Positions 1 through 8,009 of a stretch of 25,687 bases of DNA are shown one piece after another; the stretch's first letter is position 1; each line of letters begins with the position of its first letter. The DNA comes from Maritalea sp047634455 (lineage in GTDB: Bacteria > Pseudomonadota > Alphaproteobacteria > Rhizobiales > Devosiaceae). The notes beneath the pieces were generated by a model. That model searched no databases, was not told the DNA's origin, and worked only from the letters and a program-made list of their open reading frames with translations. The position numbers were made by a program, and so were the translations under genes. The stretch spans positions 1-25,687 of the forward strand of contig NZ_JBLIAI010000040.1 in NCBI RefSeq assembly GCF_047634455.1. Direction: 5' to 3'.

Positions 1-1081
1 CGGGGGTAATGGCGGGGCCATAAAATTGCACTTCGCCTTCACCAGGCGCGCCGTGGGCAATGCCATCGAGCCGCATTTGCGTGAGTATTTGGGCTTTACC
101 AACCGCACCAATTTTGTGCTTAACATTGGCTTCGTCCATAAAGAAGGCAGTTGGACCCGTTTCTGTCATCCCAAATCCGTTGCAAATATACGCGCCCCGC
201 TCGGCATATTGGCTGATCAAATCAGCAGGCAAAGCCGCGCCGCCACAGCCAAATTTGATGCCGGTGAAATCCAGATCGGAGAAGTCTTCTCTTAAGCTGA
301 GCGCTTGATAGATGGCGGGCACGCCAAAGAATTTGGAGATTTTCTTTTGATTGATCAGCGACACCAAAATGTTTGCATCAAACTGGGGAACGATAGTTGA
401 ATGACCACCATTTAAAAACACGGGCAGGGTGTAAAGATTAATCCCCGCCGTGTGAAACATTGGCAAATAGTTCACGCTGGTATCGTCGCTCGTCAAGCCG
501 ATCGCTTGCCCGATGTTAATCGTATTGGCCCATGCCATTTTGGCTGTTTGGATGACGGCTTTTGGTGTGCCGGTGGTGCCAGATGTAAACAACAAATACC
601 AGGGCGCATTTGTGTCCACAGTTTGGTTTATCGGTGCGCCGTTTTCATTTGTTAGCGCATCAAAATGGTGGTCGTGATTGATGGTGTTGCCGATGCCAAT
701 CGTTGGCACGCTAAATTGTCGCGCCAGGTGGAGGCCTGTTTCTTCGCCATGTGCATCATAGATCAAAATGGAAATGCCAACGCTGGCCACAACATCAACT
801 AATTCGGCTGCCGGTTGGCGCCAATTTAGGGGGGCAAGAATGAGGTTTGCTTTTTGACAGGCAAATAAGGTGATGAAGAATTCTACATTATTGTGCGTTA
901 GGATACCGATCCGTTCGCCGGCTGCTAATCCAAGCTTTTTTAGGGCATGTGCAAGGGCATTTGCGCCCTGATCAATTTGGGCATATGTCCATTCTTTACC
1001 GGTTTCTGTCGCGCTAAATGCAACTTTGTTGGGGGACAGTTCGGCCCGTTTTGCGGCCATGTCAGGCACTGTTTCAAACAT
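1..1081 (-). CDS. AMP-dependent acyl-CoA synthetase/ligase (C-terminus off the left edge)
   Basis: This gene reads leftward from an ATG at 1081 and is open to the window edge, giving 360 codons with no stop. It belongs to the adenylate-forming acyl-CoA synthetase family, which activates a carboxylic acid with ATP and joins it to CoA. The phosphate-binding loop SGTTGTPK lies near residue 165 and the adenylate-binding motif GFGMTETGP near residue 305. The N-terminus (MFETVPDMAAKRAELSPNKV) is typical of medium/long-chain and aromatic acyl-CoA ligases. Full members have roughly 500-540 residues, so the C-terminal lid domain is missing here. Its ATG follows the stop of the upstream crotonase gene by 2 nt (TAATCATG), so the two are translationally coupled in one operon under the TetR gene. 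The substrate cannot be read from the sequence. Confidence 0.92.
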   Translation of the reverse strand, partial: MFETVPDMAAKRAELSPNKVAFSATETGKEWTYAQIDQGANALAHALKKLGLAAGERIGILTHNNVEFFITLFACQKANLILAPLNWRQPAAELVDVVASVGISILIYDAHGEETGLHLARQFSVPTIGIGNTINHDHHFDALTNENGAPINQTVDTNAPWYLLFTSGTTGTPKAVIQTAKMAWANTINIGQAIGLTSDDTSVNYLPMFHTAGINLYTLPVFLNGGHSTIVPQFDANILVSLINQKKISKFFGVPAIYQALSLREDFSDLDFTGIKFGCGGAALPADLISQYAERGAYICNGFGMTETGPTAFFMDEANVKHKIGAVGKAQILTQMRLDGIAHGAPGEGEVQFYGPAITP

Positions 1082-1083
1082 GA

Positions 1084-1884
1084 TTAGCCTGCCCGCGATG
1101 GTCGAAAATTGTCTAAAGTTGTTGGCATGTGCGGCTGGTTGAAAAGATCAATAAACGCCTGTGTTTCTGCGTCAAGGCCTGCTTCAACTACGCTCAAACG
1201 GTCCTTGGTCCAAATAAGTTGTTTGGCGGCAATCAGTGCTGCAATATTTGGTACAGAGGCAAGCTCAAGCGCAATCGCGTGGGCTTTTGCGGTAACGTCT
1301 TCATGCTCTGCAATGTGCTGGGCAATGCCCATTTGCACAGCCTGATTTGCGTCAATCTGCAGGTTTTGATGCAAAATGGCGGCAGCGTGTTTTGGTCCGA
1401 TGATTTCAGGCAGCAAAGCTGTCCAGCCCCCATCTGGGGCAAAGCCAACTTCGCGGTAAAAAGGTTGGATGAAACTTGTGCGATCCAAAACGCCAATGTC
1501 TGCCGCAAAAAACAGGCCGCAACTGCCACCGGTGATGGCGCCCTGTGCACCAACAATAATGATTGCGGGCATGCTGAGCATTTTCAGAACAACAGCCTGC
1601 AATTGACTAACCAAATTGCGGGCATAGCTTTCACCATTGCCATTTGCACATGCTGCGGAAAAACGCTGAATGTCGCCACCAGTGGAAAAATGCTTGCCGT
1701 TGGCACAAAGAATGATCAGTTTTGCCTGCGCATTTTCCGCCTCATCCAAAGCTGCAGCAAGCGCGCTTATCAGTTCGGGCACAAGGGCATTGGCACGGCC
1801 TATATTGTTTAAGCAGATTTGGTGACCAACCACTTGGTTGGGGAGGTGATCAATTGGGTATGATATGACCAACTTTTCGCTCAT
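1084..1884 (-). CDS. Enoyl-CoA hydratase/isomerase family protein (crotonase fold)
   Basis: This 266-residue protein has the length of a single-domain crotonase. The oxyanion-hole segment ANGKHFSTGGD (about residues 60-70) and the second conserved segment with GAITGGSCG (about residues 113-121) are both present, followed by the FYREVGFAPDGGW region where hydratases carry catalytic acids. Crotonases hydrate or isomerise acyl-CoA double bonds or cleave acyl-CoA thioesters; which reaction this one performs is not decided by these motifs. Its start overlaps the TetR stop by 4 nt and its stop is 2 nt before the acyl-CoA synthetase start, so the three genes form one tight operon. An acyl-CoA ligase plus a crotonase suggests breakdown of a fatty or other carboxylic acid; that is inference from context. 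Confidence 0.93.
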   Translation of the reverse strand: MSEKLVISYPIDHLPNQVVGHQICLNNIGRANALVPELISALAAALDEAENAQAKLIILCANGKHFSTGGDIQRFSAACANGNGESYARNLVSQLQAVVLKMLSMPAIIIVGAQGAITGGSCGLFFAADIGVLDRTSFIQPFYREVGFAPDGGWTALLPEIIGPKHAAAILHQNLQIDANQAVQMGIAQHIAEHEDVTAKAHAIALELASVPNIAALIAAKQLIWTKDRLSVVEAGLDAETQAFIDLFNQPHMPTTLDNFRPSRAG

Positions 1885-2459
1885 GCCCTCAACCCGTTTT
1901 CAATCAGGTCAAATGCAACATCCACCACATGGTCAATGTCTGTCGAACTGTCCAAAACGGCGTATCGTTCACCAAGCGCTTTGGCGATTCCCATAAGGGC
2001 CCAGGCCCGCACTTCACTATCGCTTTTACTGATTTCGCCCAATGCTTGGGCTTCTTCCAACCCGGTCTGATAGGCTTGGGCAAAATTGGTGAAATAGGAT
2101 TTGTAAGCCGCCGGGTCAACAAACCGCGCTTCTTCAACAATTGTGTAAAGTTCAGGACGTTGGCGAACAAATTCAAGGAACGCCTTCAGGCCACGCTTCT
2201 CGGCCTCTAGTCGCGTGCTTGATCCCGCAACCGATTGGGCAATGACCTCCCGTGTCAGATGACCCATCTCTTCCACGAGTTCAGAAAAAACTTGCTCCTT
2301 GCCTTTAAAATAGATGTAGAGTGTGCCTTGCGCAGTGTCAGCCTCGCGCGTGATATCGGTAATCGAGGCATCCGCGAACCCCATAGTGCCAAACACTTTT
2401 TCGGCGGCGCGCAAAATCTTTTCTCGGCGGTTTTTTCCACGTTTGGTCTTGGGGGTCAC
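1881..2459 (-). CDS. TetR/AcrR-family transcriptional regulator of the acyl-CoA operon
   Basis: The protein has an N-terminal TetR helix-turn-helix (RREKILRAAEKVFG ... ITDITREADTAQGTLYIYFKGKEQVF) and a ligand-binding C-terminal domain. I place the start at the GTG at 2459 (192 aa) because GGAG lies 5 nt upstream of it. The longer reading from ATG 2477 (198 aa) has no ribosome-binding site, and that ATG lies inside a near-perfect palindrome (2472-2495). It is the first gene of the operon with the crotonase and acyl-CoA synthetase, overlapping the crotonase start by 4 nt. TetR regulators in this setting commonly repress fatty-acid degradation genes and release DNA on binding an acyl-CoA; that role is inferred from family and context. 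Confidence 0.9.
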   Translation of the reverse strand: MTPKTKRGKNRREKILRAAEKVFGTMGFADASITDITREADTAQGTLYIYFKGKEQVFSELVEEMGHLTREVIAQSVAGSSTRLEAEKRGLKAFLEFVRQRPELYTIVEEARFVDPAAYKSYFTNFAQAYQTGLEEAQALGEISKSDSEVRAWALMGIAKALGERYAVLDSSTDIDHVVDVAFDLIENGLRA

Positions 2460-2471
2460 GATGTCTCCGTA

Positions 2472-2495
2472 AAACATGAATTATGATTCATGTTT
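2472..2495. promoter_or_regulatory. Palindromic operator, probably for the adjacent TetR regulator
   Basis: Two perfect 10-bp arms, AAACATGAAT and ATTCATGTTT, are separated by 4 bp (TATG). The core TGAAT-N4-ATTCA resembles the operator type of Bacillus FadR-like TetR regulators of fatty-acid degradation. It lies just upstream of the GTG start and Shine-Dalgarno sequence of the TetR gene, where a bound repressor would block the operon promoter. Autoregulation is inferred. Confidence 0.7.
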
Positions 2496-2576
2496 AACAT
2501 CTTGATTGTGGTCGGTCAATAATGCAAAATTTGGATATCGCAAAATCCACCAATCAAATTTAAGCTGCGCGCAACA

Positions 2577-2690
2577 AGGATGGCGGTAAAACTTGCATTG
2601 TCTGATGCGCCGCTCTGGTGTCATTGTGGTGGCCGTTACTACAAAATAGCCGACGACTTTTGGCATCTTCGCGTCGAAGAAGTGATTGCG
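2577..2690 (-). pseudogene. IS30-family transposase relic (N-terminal/middle part)
   Basis: Minus-strand translation gives RNHFFDAKMPKVVGYF, then VVTATTMTPERR and a KFYRHP segment, matching the region of IS30 transposases between the N-terminal helix-turn-helix (consensus of the type REI-RN-F-D-ELP--GY) and the WSPEQIA motif. Only about 38 codons are recognisable, without start, catalytic DDE core or inverted repeats. A second relic of the same region at 22066-22219 aligns with it without gaps over about 95 nt. The upstream end lies within a few bases of the RND relic. Confidence 0.6.
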
Positions 2691-2695
2691 GCCTG

Positions 2696-2830
2696 TACCG
2701 TTACAGTGCGTATCCCATTCTCGCGGTTGATGCGGCTGAAACCTTGTCCCATTTCCACATCTGCAACGACAACCAACGGTACAAACGTGCCGTCAGCGCG
2801 TCGTCATCGCGTTCAACGAGTAACCAATCT
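2696..2830 (-). pseudogene. RND (HAE1/AcrB-type) efflux transporter relic
   Basis: Minus-strand translation contains DGTFVPLVVVADVEMGQGFS followed by RINRENGIRTVTV, a good match to the periplasmic segment of RND inner-membrane pumps in which a (D/G)G--VPL--VA stretch is followed by a G---I-R-(N/D)G-R-VTV stretch. The reading frame upstream carries stop codons and nothing of the other thousand or so residues of such a pump is present. It stops a few bases before the IS30 relic. This is a dead fragment. Confidence 0.5.
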
Positions 2831-2864
2831 GATTCCGATGATGTATATTCCCCCCCACCCTTAA

Positions 2865-2888
2865 TCCCTCCCCACAAAGGGGGAGGGA
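2865..2888. repeat. G/C-rich palindromic repeat (REP-like)
   Basis: Perfect 9-bp arms TCCCTCCCC and GGGGAGGGA around a 6-bp loop, preceded by a run of C. This form is a common dispersed intergenic palindrome in alphaproteobacteria. Confidence 0.75.
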
Positions 2889-2939
2889 AACCTCTTCCGC
2901 ATTAAGCGCGGGCCTAAACTGCAATCAAAAGATAATTTG

Positions 2940-2969
2940 CCCTCGTCACCCTGGTGCTCGACACGAGGG
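2940..2969. repeat. Palindromic repeat with nested stem
   Basis: Outer arms CCCTCGT and ACGAGGG enclose an inner CACC/GGTG pair. It lies between two other palindromes and resembles dispersed REP-like units. Confidence 0.55.
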
Positions 2970-3030
2970 GCCATTGTGGGATTGCAAGTGCAGGGCTAAT
3001 GAGAACAAACCACTACCCTCCTTTTGGCCT

Positions 3031-3077
3031 CCCCGGACAACGAAGTGGCGTTCACGCCACGCAAGGCCAATCCGGGG
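3031..3077. repeat. Long nested palindrome (REP-like, CCCCGGA/TCCGGGG ends)
   Basis: Outer arms CCCCGGA (3031-3037) and TCCGGGG (3071-3077) enclose an inner hairpin GTGGCG-TTCA-CGCCAC (3045-3060). The ends match the widespread alphaproteobacterial CCCCGGA/TCCGGGG repeat family; the inner hairpin makes it a composite. A short T-run follows at 3083-3088, so it could also help end transcription from the left. Confidence 0.6.
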
Positions 3078-3245
3078 TCACCTTTTTTCTCAGAATGTAC
3101 AGGCACTAAATATTGTTGGAGGACCGCTTGAATCCCAGCTCGATCCCTTCAATTAAGTCGGCTGTAAATACCCTGACTATCTCAGAAAGGCCGCCATTCG
3201 CTACACCGCAGAAAACTCGCAAAGCGGACATGCACGCTTGATGGT

Positions 3246-5792
3246 TTAAAGATCACGCAATAGCCGGGCAGGGCGCGCTGAGGCAGCGCGAAGGATTGTC
3301 GTGCCGCCGAGCAATGTGGTGGTAAAGATTGCCAAAAGCAGCACAACACCAAGGACGTCAGTACCAAGGGTAAAATCGACGTCGAGCATCACAAGACTAA
3401 CAAGCCAACCCAAGCCGACGCCAATCAAAGTTGCAGGCAGCGCGGCGATAGCGGCCAGGATACAGTATTGTACGAGGGCGGTGGCGATGAGTGTCCACCG
3501 CGTGGCGCCAAGCACTCTGGTAATTAATGTATCAGCTTCGCGCTGTCGTCGGCCGGTGGCGAGGCTGCCTATTAATACCAGTAAACCATTGCCAACTGCC
3601 AACCCGCCCACCAGTGATGCCGCGACGGAGAGTTGGCTCAAGGCACCAGTGATCTGCTTTAGTGTGTCGCCGATGGCGATGAAGCGAACATCACGCAATG
3701 CTGTTGCGAGCACGCGTTCCACCGCATTTTCCCGGCCCGGCGCGGCGGTTACCGCAGCAAACAAAGTTGTGGGGTATTGCTCAAGGACGCCGGGGGAAAA
3801 TGTGACGAGAAAATCAATGCCACCTTGCCAAGAATAATCACGGAAATTGGCGATTTTAACAGTCACCCATTCCCCAAAAACGGCAAATGTCAACGTGTCG
3901 CCAATGTCGACGCCCAAACCTGAGCGCAGGCTTTGGTGCAAGGACACAAGCCCAGGACCCTGATAATTTTCAGGCCACCATTCGCCTGCAACAATTTTGG
4001 ATGATTTGGGCAGCTGAGTGCGAAACGTCACTGGAACTTCGCCAGAGAGTAAAAAAGTTGCCTCTGGACCACGTGTGCGAACAGAAGCTGCGGGGGCATT
4101 GTTGATCTCGACCAGTGCACTGCGCAGCATGGGCAATGAGTCAAGGAAAGTAATATCGCTCCTTGGCCCAACCATATCTTCAATAATTTCGACCTCATCC
4201 GGGAATAGATCCGCGGCGACCAAAGTGGGTACATCGAAGGCAGAGGCCCCCAAAAATTCCTGTCGCAAATTAGTTTGCAGCACCATCACCAGAATGAGCA
4301 TAGCCATTGCCATACCCACTGACACGACAACTGCTGACGCGTTGGACCCAGACCCTAAAATGGCACGCAGCGCGCGTCGCAACAGTTTTGCTGATGGCTC
4401 GGGCAGCGACGAAAGTGCGGTCTGAATAAGCCGCACAAACAGATGCAATGCGATAGCCGACAGGGCACTTGCGGCCCCAAACGCTGCAACCAGAACCAGA
4501 TCGCCTGTCATGGCAAACGCCAGGCCAACAAATGCGACAATGGAAATGATAAGAAGCAAAATCTGCCAAGGTCCTGCAAGCGCGTGCCAATTCATTGGTA
4601 GCACTGACAATCCCTTCGCGCGGAATAGGAGCACCGGACGAACGGCTTGTGCCTGCTGCAAAGGTATGTATGAAAATGCGAATGCGGTCAGAAAACCACT
4701 GCCTGCTGCCACAAGCGCTGGCTGCAATTGTGTCGTTGGTGCAAGGTTCACCCCTATGGCTTCCCCAATCAGCGGAAGAAGCACAATTGCAGTTCCCAAA
4801 CCCACGGTCAAACCAATGATGACGCCGACGGTTGCGAGCATTGTCACTTGAGAAAAGAAATGAACAAAGATACGCGATCGCGCAGCGCCCATGCTGCGCA
4901 TAACGGCTATGACGCTCGAGCGTTCAGCGATATAGGCCTGCATGCCAGTCCAAACGCTCACGCCGCCAATCAGCAAGGACCCCAGGCCGACAATTACAAG
5001 AAAGCGCATGAATTGGTCGTAATACCGCACCATTGCGCCCAAGCCATCGCGCGCGGTGCGCACGGTCCAGCCAGAATCGGCGAAGGTGCGCTCAAGGTCG
5101 GCTTTCACACTATCGCGGTTTTGGTTTTCAAGCAGCAACTTGTAGCGGAACCAATTGCCCAGTCCGGGGAGGGGGGATGAGCGATCAGATATCGTTCTTA
5201 ACCCTGCTGTGGTAATCAAGGTTGTTAAGCCCAACCTGTAGCCGCGTACCGGACCATCGGGCAATTGCAACAGCTGGCCCCGCGCCTGAAAAGTGGTACC
5301 ACCAAGGTTAAAAGTGTCTCCCACTTTAAGATCAAGTTGATCAAGCATAAGGGGGTCAATCAGCGCACCATAGACACCATCAGTTTCTGACAAAAACTCA
5401 AAAACAGAGGAATCGTCTTGCGGTGGTTGACTTAAAACCTGGCCAAGCAGGGGATATGTTTCGCCAATTGCCATTAAGTCGACAAAGGCGTCGCGGTCCT
5501 CCGCTTGGGCACGCAGATTCGTATCCAGCACAGTCGAAATTGTCCCGAAGCCGGCCAACTGTTCAAGTTCTTGTTCTGTTGCCCAACGGTCAGCACGCGA
5601 CAGTTCCAAGTCGCCTCCCATCAGCTTGGCGGCATCCAAATCGACAGCGCGGGTGATGCTGGCACCCACAAAGCCAACGCCTGCGATCAAAGCCGTCCCA
5701 ACGGCGAGACAAATCACAAGTAAGACAAACCGACGTAGGTCGCCACGCATGTCCAACAAACCAGTACGAACGGCGGCGCGAATAGCGAGCAT
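3246..5792 (-). CDS. ybbP: FtsX-like ABC transporter permease (YbbP type)
   Basis: This 848-residue protein has the size and layout of YbbP: an N-terminal membrane helix (about residues 22-46), a large soluble domain, a block of helices at about 265-390 carrying an FtsX-like domain, further helices near 405-460 and 490-515, a second soluble domain, and a final FtsX-like block at about 725-840. Such permeases form the membrane part of MacB/LolCE-type exporters that move or release lipids, lipoproteins or hydrophobic compounds at the inner membrane; the YbbAP substrate is not established. The ATG at 5792 overlaps the stop of the ATPase gene, so the pair is translationally coupled. The thioesterase gene tesA, a frequent divergent neighbour of ybbAP, is not adjacent here. 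Confidence 0.92.
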   Translation of the reverse strand: MLAIRAAVRTGLLDMRGDLRRFVLLVICLAVGTALIAGVGFVGASITRAVDLDAAKLMGGDLELSRADRWATEQELEQLAGFGTISTVLDTNLRAQAEDRDAFVDLMAIGETYPLLGQVLSQPPQDDSSVFEFLSETDGVYGALIDPLMLDQLDLKVGDTFNLGGTTFQARGQLLQLPDGPVRGYRLGLTTLITTAGLRTISDRSSPLPGLGNWFRYKLLLENQNRDSVKADLERTFADSGWTVRTARDGLGAMVRYYDQFMRFLVIVGLGSLLIGGVSVWTGMQAYIAERSSVIAVMRSMGAARSRIFVHFFSQVTMLATVGVIIGLTVGLGTAIVLLPLIGEAIGVNLAPTTQLQPALVAAGSGFLTAFAFSYIPLQQAQAVRPVLLFRAKGLSVLPMNWHALAGPWQILLLIISIVAFVGLAFAMTGDLVLVAAFGAASALSAIALHLFVRLIQTALSSLPEPSAKLLRRALRAILGSGSNASAVVVSVGMAMAMLILVMVLQTNLRQEFLGASAFDVPTLVAADLFPDEVEIIEDMVGPRSDITFLDSLPMLRSALVEINNAPAASVRTRGPEATFLLSGEVPVTFRTQLPKSSKIVAGEWWPENYQGPGLVSLHQSLRSGLGVDIGDTLTFAVFGEWVTVKIANFRDYSWQGGIDFLVTFSPGVLEQYPTTLFAAVTAAPGRENAVERVLATALRDVRFIAIGDTLKQITGALSQLSVAASLVGGLAVGNGLLVLIGSLATGRRQREADTLITRVLGATRWTLIATALVQYCILAAIAALPATLIGVGLGWLVSLVMLDVDFTLGTDVLGVVLLLAIFTTTLLGGTTILRAASARPARLLRDL

Positions 5793-6499
5793 CAGCGACC
5801 GTCCTGGTTTTCGGACAATTCGCCTTTGGTCATGGTCACCACTCTATCGGCACGTGCCGCCAATTTTGAATCATGGGTGACAAGCACCACAGATGTGCCC
5901 CGTTCGCGCGCGAGGTCGAACAATAACTCAATCACCAACTCGCCGGTCTTTTGATCGAGATTGCCAGTCGGTTCGTCCGCCAACAATAAAGCCGGGTTGG
6001 TCACCATTGCCCGCGCCAGCCCCACGCGTTGCTGTTCTCCGCCCGAAAGGGCGGAGGGCCGATGATCAAGCCGATCTTCTAACCCAACAGAGGCGAGCGC
6101 TTCAGTTGCCTTTTTGCGCACTTGAGACAAGGAAAGATCGGGGGACGCGATTTCGAGTGCTAAACCAACATTATCAAGGGTCGACAGGGAAGGAATGAGA
6201 TGAAAGCTTTGAAAGACAATAGCAAGAGTATTGCGGCGAAAACGGGCGAGATCGTCTTCACTCAACCCCGAAAGCTCTTCGCCATTTACAACTATTTGTC
6301 CCGATGTTGCCTGTTCAAGCCCGGCCAACAACATCAAAAGTGAAGTTTTGCCGCTGCCAGATGGGCCGACAATGGCCACAACTTCGGCGGGTTCAACCCG
6401 AAGCGACACATTCCGCAGGATTTGCAAATTGCCAGAGGCGATTTCCAAACTGTAATTCACATTGGCGGCGTTGATTATTGGTGCACCTGAGCTACTCAC
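5792..6499 (-). CDS. ybbA: ABC transporter ATP-binding protein (YbbA/LolD type)
   Basis: This 235-residue nucleotide-binding subunit has a Walker A loop GPSGSGKT (residues 45-52), a Q-loop in VFQSFHL (about 97), the ABC signature LSGGEQQR (about 149-156), Walker B LLLADEP with the catalytic Glu, and the H-loop in THD (about 206). The ADEPTGNLD segment is characteristic of the MacB/LolD/YbbA branch. The start is a GTG at 6499 with GGAGG 8 nt upstream. It overlaps the permease start downstream and is the only partner visible for it. It energises the complex from the cytoplasmic face of the inner membrane. Confidence 0.94.
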   Translation of the reverse strand: MSSSGAPIINAANVNYSLEIASGNLQILRNVSLRVEPAEVVAIVGPSGSGKTSLLMLLAGLEQATSGQIVVNGEELSGLSEDDLARFRRNTLAIVFQSFHLIPSLSTLDNVGLALEIASPDLSLSQVRKKATEALASVGLEDRLDHRPSALSGGEQQRVGLARAMVTNPALLLADEPTGNLDQKTGELVIELLFDLARERGTSVVLVTHDSKLAARADRVVTMTKGELSENQDGR

Positions 6500-6769
6500 T
6501 TAATCCGCCTCCATGCGACACGATTCACTTAATCTTCTTCAACACTACCCGATTCTTTGGGGAAGCCGACACGAGATTGGATTAACGTTTGGTCTAAAAT
6601 AATGCGCCATTCGCGACTATTGTCCATCATTCTTCGACGTTTTTTGCATTTTGTGCGCACGAATCTGTAAAATTAGTATTTTTTTAGTCCAAAGATGGTC
6701 GGCTTTACTATTTAATATGCGCGAATATATGCAACATCTGTCTCTTAGGAACGTATAGGCCAGCGAATC

Positions 6770-7291
6770 GTGATAAAAATCTCAAAGATATTGGCAGCGA
6801 TATTGACGTTTTGTTTGTCCATTGTGGGTGCCAGCGCTGCCCAGTCAGGCAACAAGGAACAGGCACTGCTTAGTTCCTATATCGGCAATTGGCGTGGCGA
6901 AAGTGTCTTGGTCGGGAGCGACAAACCCGACCCATTCCGATGTCGGCTTTCCGTCACGAAAGGCATTCAAGCCAAAATCAACTATTCGGGTCGTTGTACC
7001 TTGATCACGACGACACTTTCGGTCAACGGCACGATTGCCTATATCGACGAGAGTCGGCGCTATGAAGGCGCTATGAGTACGAATGTCGGGTTCACCGGGT
7101 TGGCCGTCGGCATTCAGAGGGGCAACACAATCAGTTTTAACCTGAAAGAGAAGAAAAAGGACCGTGGCGGTAGCGACGTGCGCGTTGGAGCGCGGCTCGT
7201 GCTTGAGGGCGATTCAATCATCGTCTATTTTGAAGTCGAGTTCAACGATTCCGGCAATGTGATGACGGCCGACGTACCCTTTGCTAGATAG
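6770..7291 (+). CDS. Secreted/periplasmic protein of unknown function, 173 aa
   Basis: The N-terminus is a classical signal peptide: a short basic start, the hydrophobic stretch ILAAILTFCLSIVG and a probable cleavage after GASA (about residue 23). The mature part is rich in beta-type segments with YIGNWRGESVLVG, PFRCRLSV, INYSGRC (two Cys that may form a disulfide), GTIAYIDESRRYEGAM and a C-terminal EVEFNDSGNVMTADVPF. I recognise this as a small conserved alphaproteobacterial family but know no function; the fold may be a calycin-like barrel, which is a guess. The start is a GTG with only a weak ribosome-binding site; starting further in would destroy the signal peptide. It stands alone, divergent from ybbA across 270 bp of AT-rich DNA. 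Confidence 0.8.
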   Translation: MIKISKILAAILTFCLSIVGASAAQSGNKEQALLSSYIGNWRGESVLVGSDKPDPFRCRLSVTKGIQAKINYSGRCTLITTTLSVNGTIAYIDESRRYEGAMSTNVGFTGLAVGIQRGNTISFNLKEKKKDRGGSDVRVGARLVLEGDSIIVYFEVEFNDSGNVMTADVPFAR

Positions 7292-7671
7292 CCCAAGGCG
7301 GTAAACCACCAGACCATTGTTTAAAACTTGGTTTCCTCCAGCATTTTTTCTTTGAACATTTCAGCCAGTGTTTTCCAACCCAGGCATTTTCTCGGCGTTT
7401 TGACATTGAGCGCACGGGGCAACGCTATCGAGATCAACGTGTCGGTTGCGCGAAATACGGACATCCATTCGCCCCAACAATCGTGATTTACCCGATCCTT
7501 ACATCTGGTTTTGTCTACGACTTAAAAAACCGCCAATTATTGGCCCGAGACTGTGTGCACCTGTCCGAGTTTACGGCCCGTTCGAAAATGAGACTGCCTA
7601 TTGCTTGTGATAAACATCTGGCACAAGCGTTTTTATGGCTTCAATTTTATTTTGCTAAATTTGACACACGA
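7292..7671. other. Gene-free stretch between the secreted protein and the 80-aa protein
   Basis: The left part holds a C-terminal IS30 transposase relic on the minus strand (7321-7460). From 7461 to 7671 nothing is recognisable; a short plus-strand reading frame at 7483-7677 has no ribosome-binding site and no protein-like character. Confidence 0.6.
7321..7460 (-). pseudogene. IS30-family transposase relic (C-terminus)
   Basis: The minus-strand reading ending at TAA (7321-7323) gives PRALNVKTPRKCLGWKTLAE then MFKEKMLEE, which matches the C-terminal LN-(R/K)TPRK-LG(W/F)KTPAE-F signature of IS30-type transposases. Further upstream only a degraded segment (R-TDTL, comparable to LPRDTDL) is left, so at least one frameshift has occurred. 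No terminal inverted repeat or other transposase parts are adjacent. It contains a different part of the protein from the relics at 2577-2690 and 22066-22219. Confidence 0.65.
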
Positions 7672-7914
7672 TTATGATGGTCTGCGAACAGAATTACCGC
7701 CTGCAATTATCTGATTTATCAGTTTTGCCACTGCTAAGTGCATTTCATTATTAACTCCGCCATCCTCAATGGCACCCTCATGAGAAGCCGAGGAGTCTTT
7801 CAGCACACCTATTATCTCGTCTTCGGGTAGGATTTTTGCATCATTTAACGCCAGAAGCAGCGCTTCGCATATCGAAAGAGCGGCGATTCCTGAATAGGTG
7901 TTGCGGTTTTTCAT
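7672..7914 (-). CDS. Conserved small protein, 80 aa, function unknown
   Basis: The ATG at 7914 is preceded by AAGGA at 9 nt, a good start. The sequence (NTYSGIAALSICEALLLAL ... KILPEDEIIGVLKDSS ... LINQIIAGGNSVRRP) looks like a folded, largely helical cytoplasmic protein; an N-terminal helix (SGIAALSICEALLLALND) and a C-terminal helix (LAVAKLINQIIAG) are evident. I recognise similar short proteins in Rhizobiales but no function. It is divergent from the Crp/Fnr regulator with 158 bp between the starts, so shared control is possible. Confidence 0.75.
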   Translation of the reverse strand: MKNRNTYSGIAALSICEALLLALNDAKILPEDEIIGVLKDSSASHEGAIEDGGVNNEMHLAVAKLINQIIAGGNSVRRPS

Positions 7915-8009
7915 GCTATATATTCCTTAAAAAGGACTGCACCTGTTCAGAATATCCAAATTGTGCCCTGTGCAGGCTGTCAAATATTTGCCAACGCCGC
8001 GCTGATTGA

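Larger units (their letters stand above)
2496..3245. other. Gene-free 750-bp stretch: decayed gene relics and palindromic repeats
   Basis: No intact gene is seen on either strand. The left half holds minus-strand relics of an IS30 transposase (2577-2690) and an RND efflux transporter (2696-2830). The right half holds three palindromic repeats (2865-2888, 2940-2969, 3031-3077). The rest, including about 80 bp before each flanking gene, shows nothing recognisable. Confidence 0.7.

Noticed and set aside
1129..1812. 227-codon plus-strand ORF
   Set aside because: It lies antisense to the crotonase gene, whose motifs are clear; the translation has no family-like features.
2580..2864. 94- and 95-codon plus-strand ORFs in the spacer after the TetR gene
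   Set aside because: They are antisense to the RND and IS30 relics and run into a poly-C palindrome.
6742..6772. EcfG-type stress promoter (GGAAC ... CGTG) before the secreted protein
   Set aside because: The -10-like CGTG falls on the start codon itself, so the transcript would begin inside the gene. No GGAAC/CGTT pair was found before csbD either.
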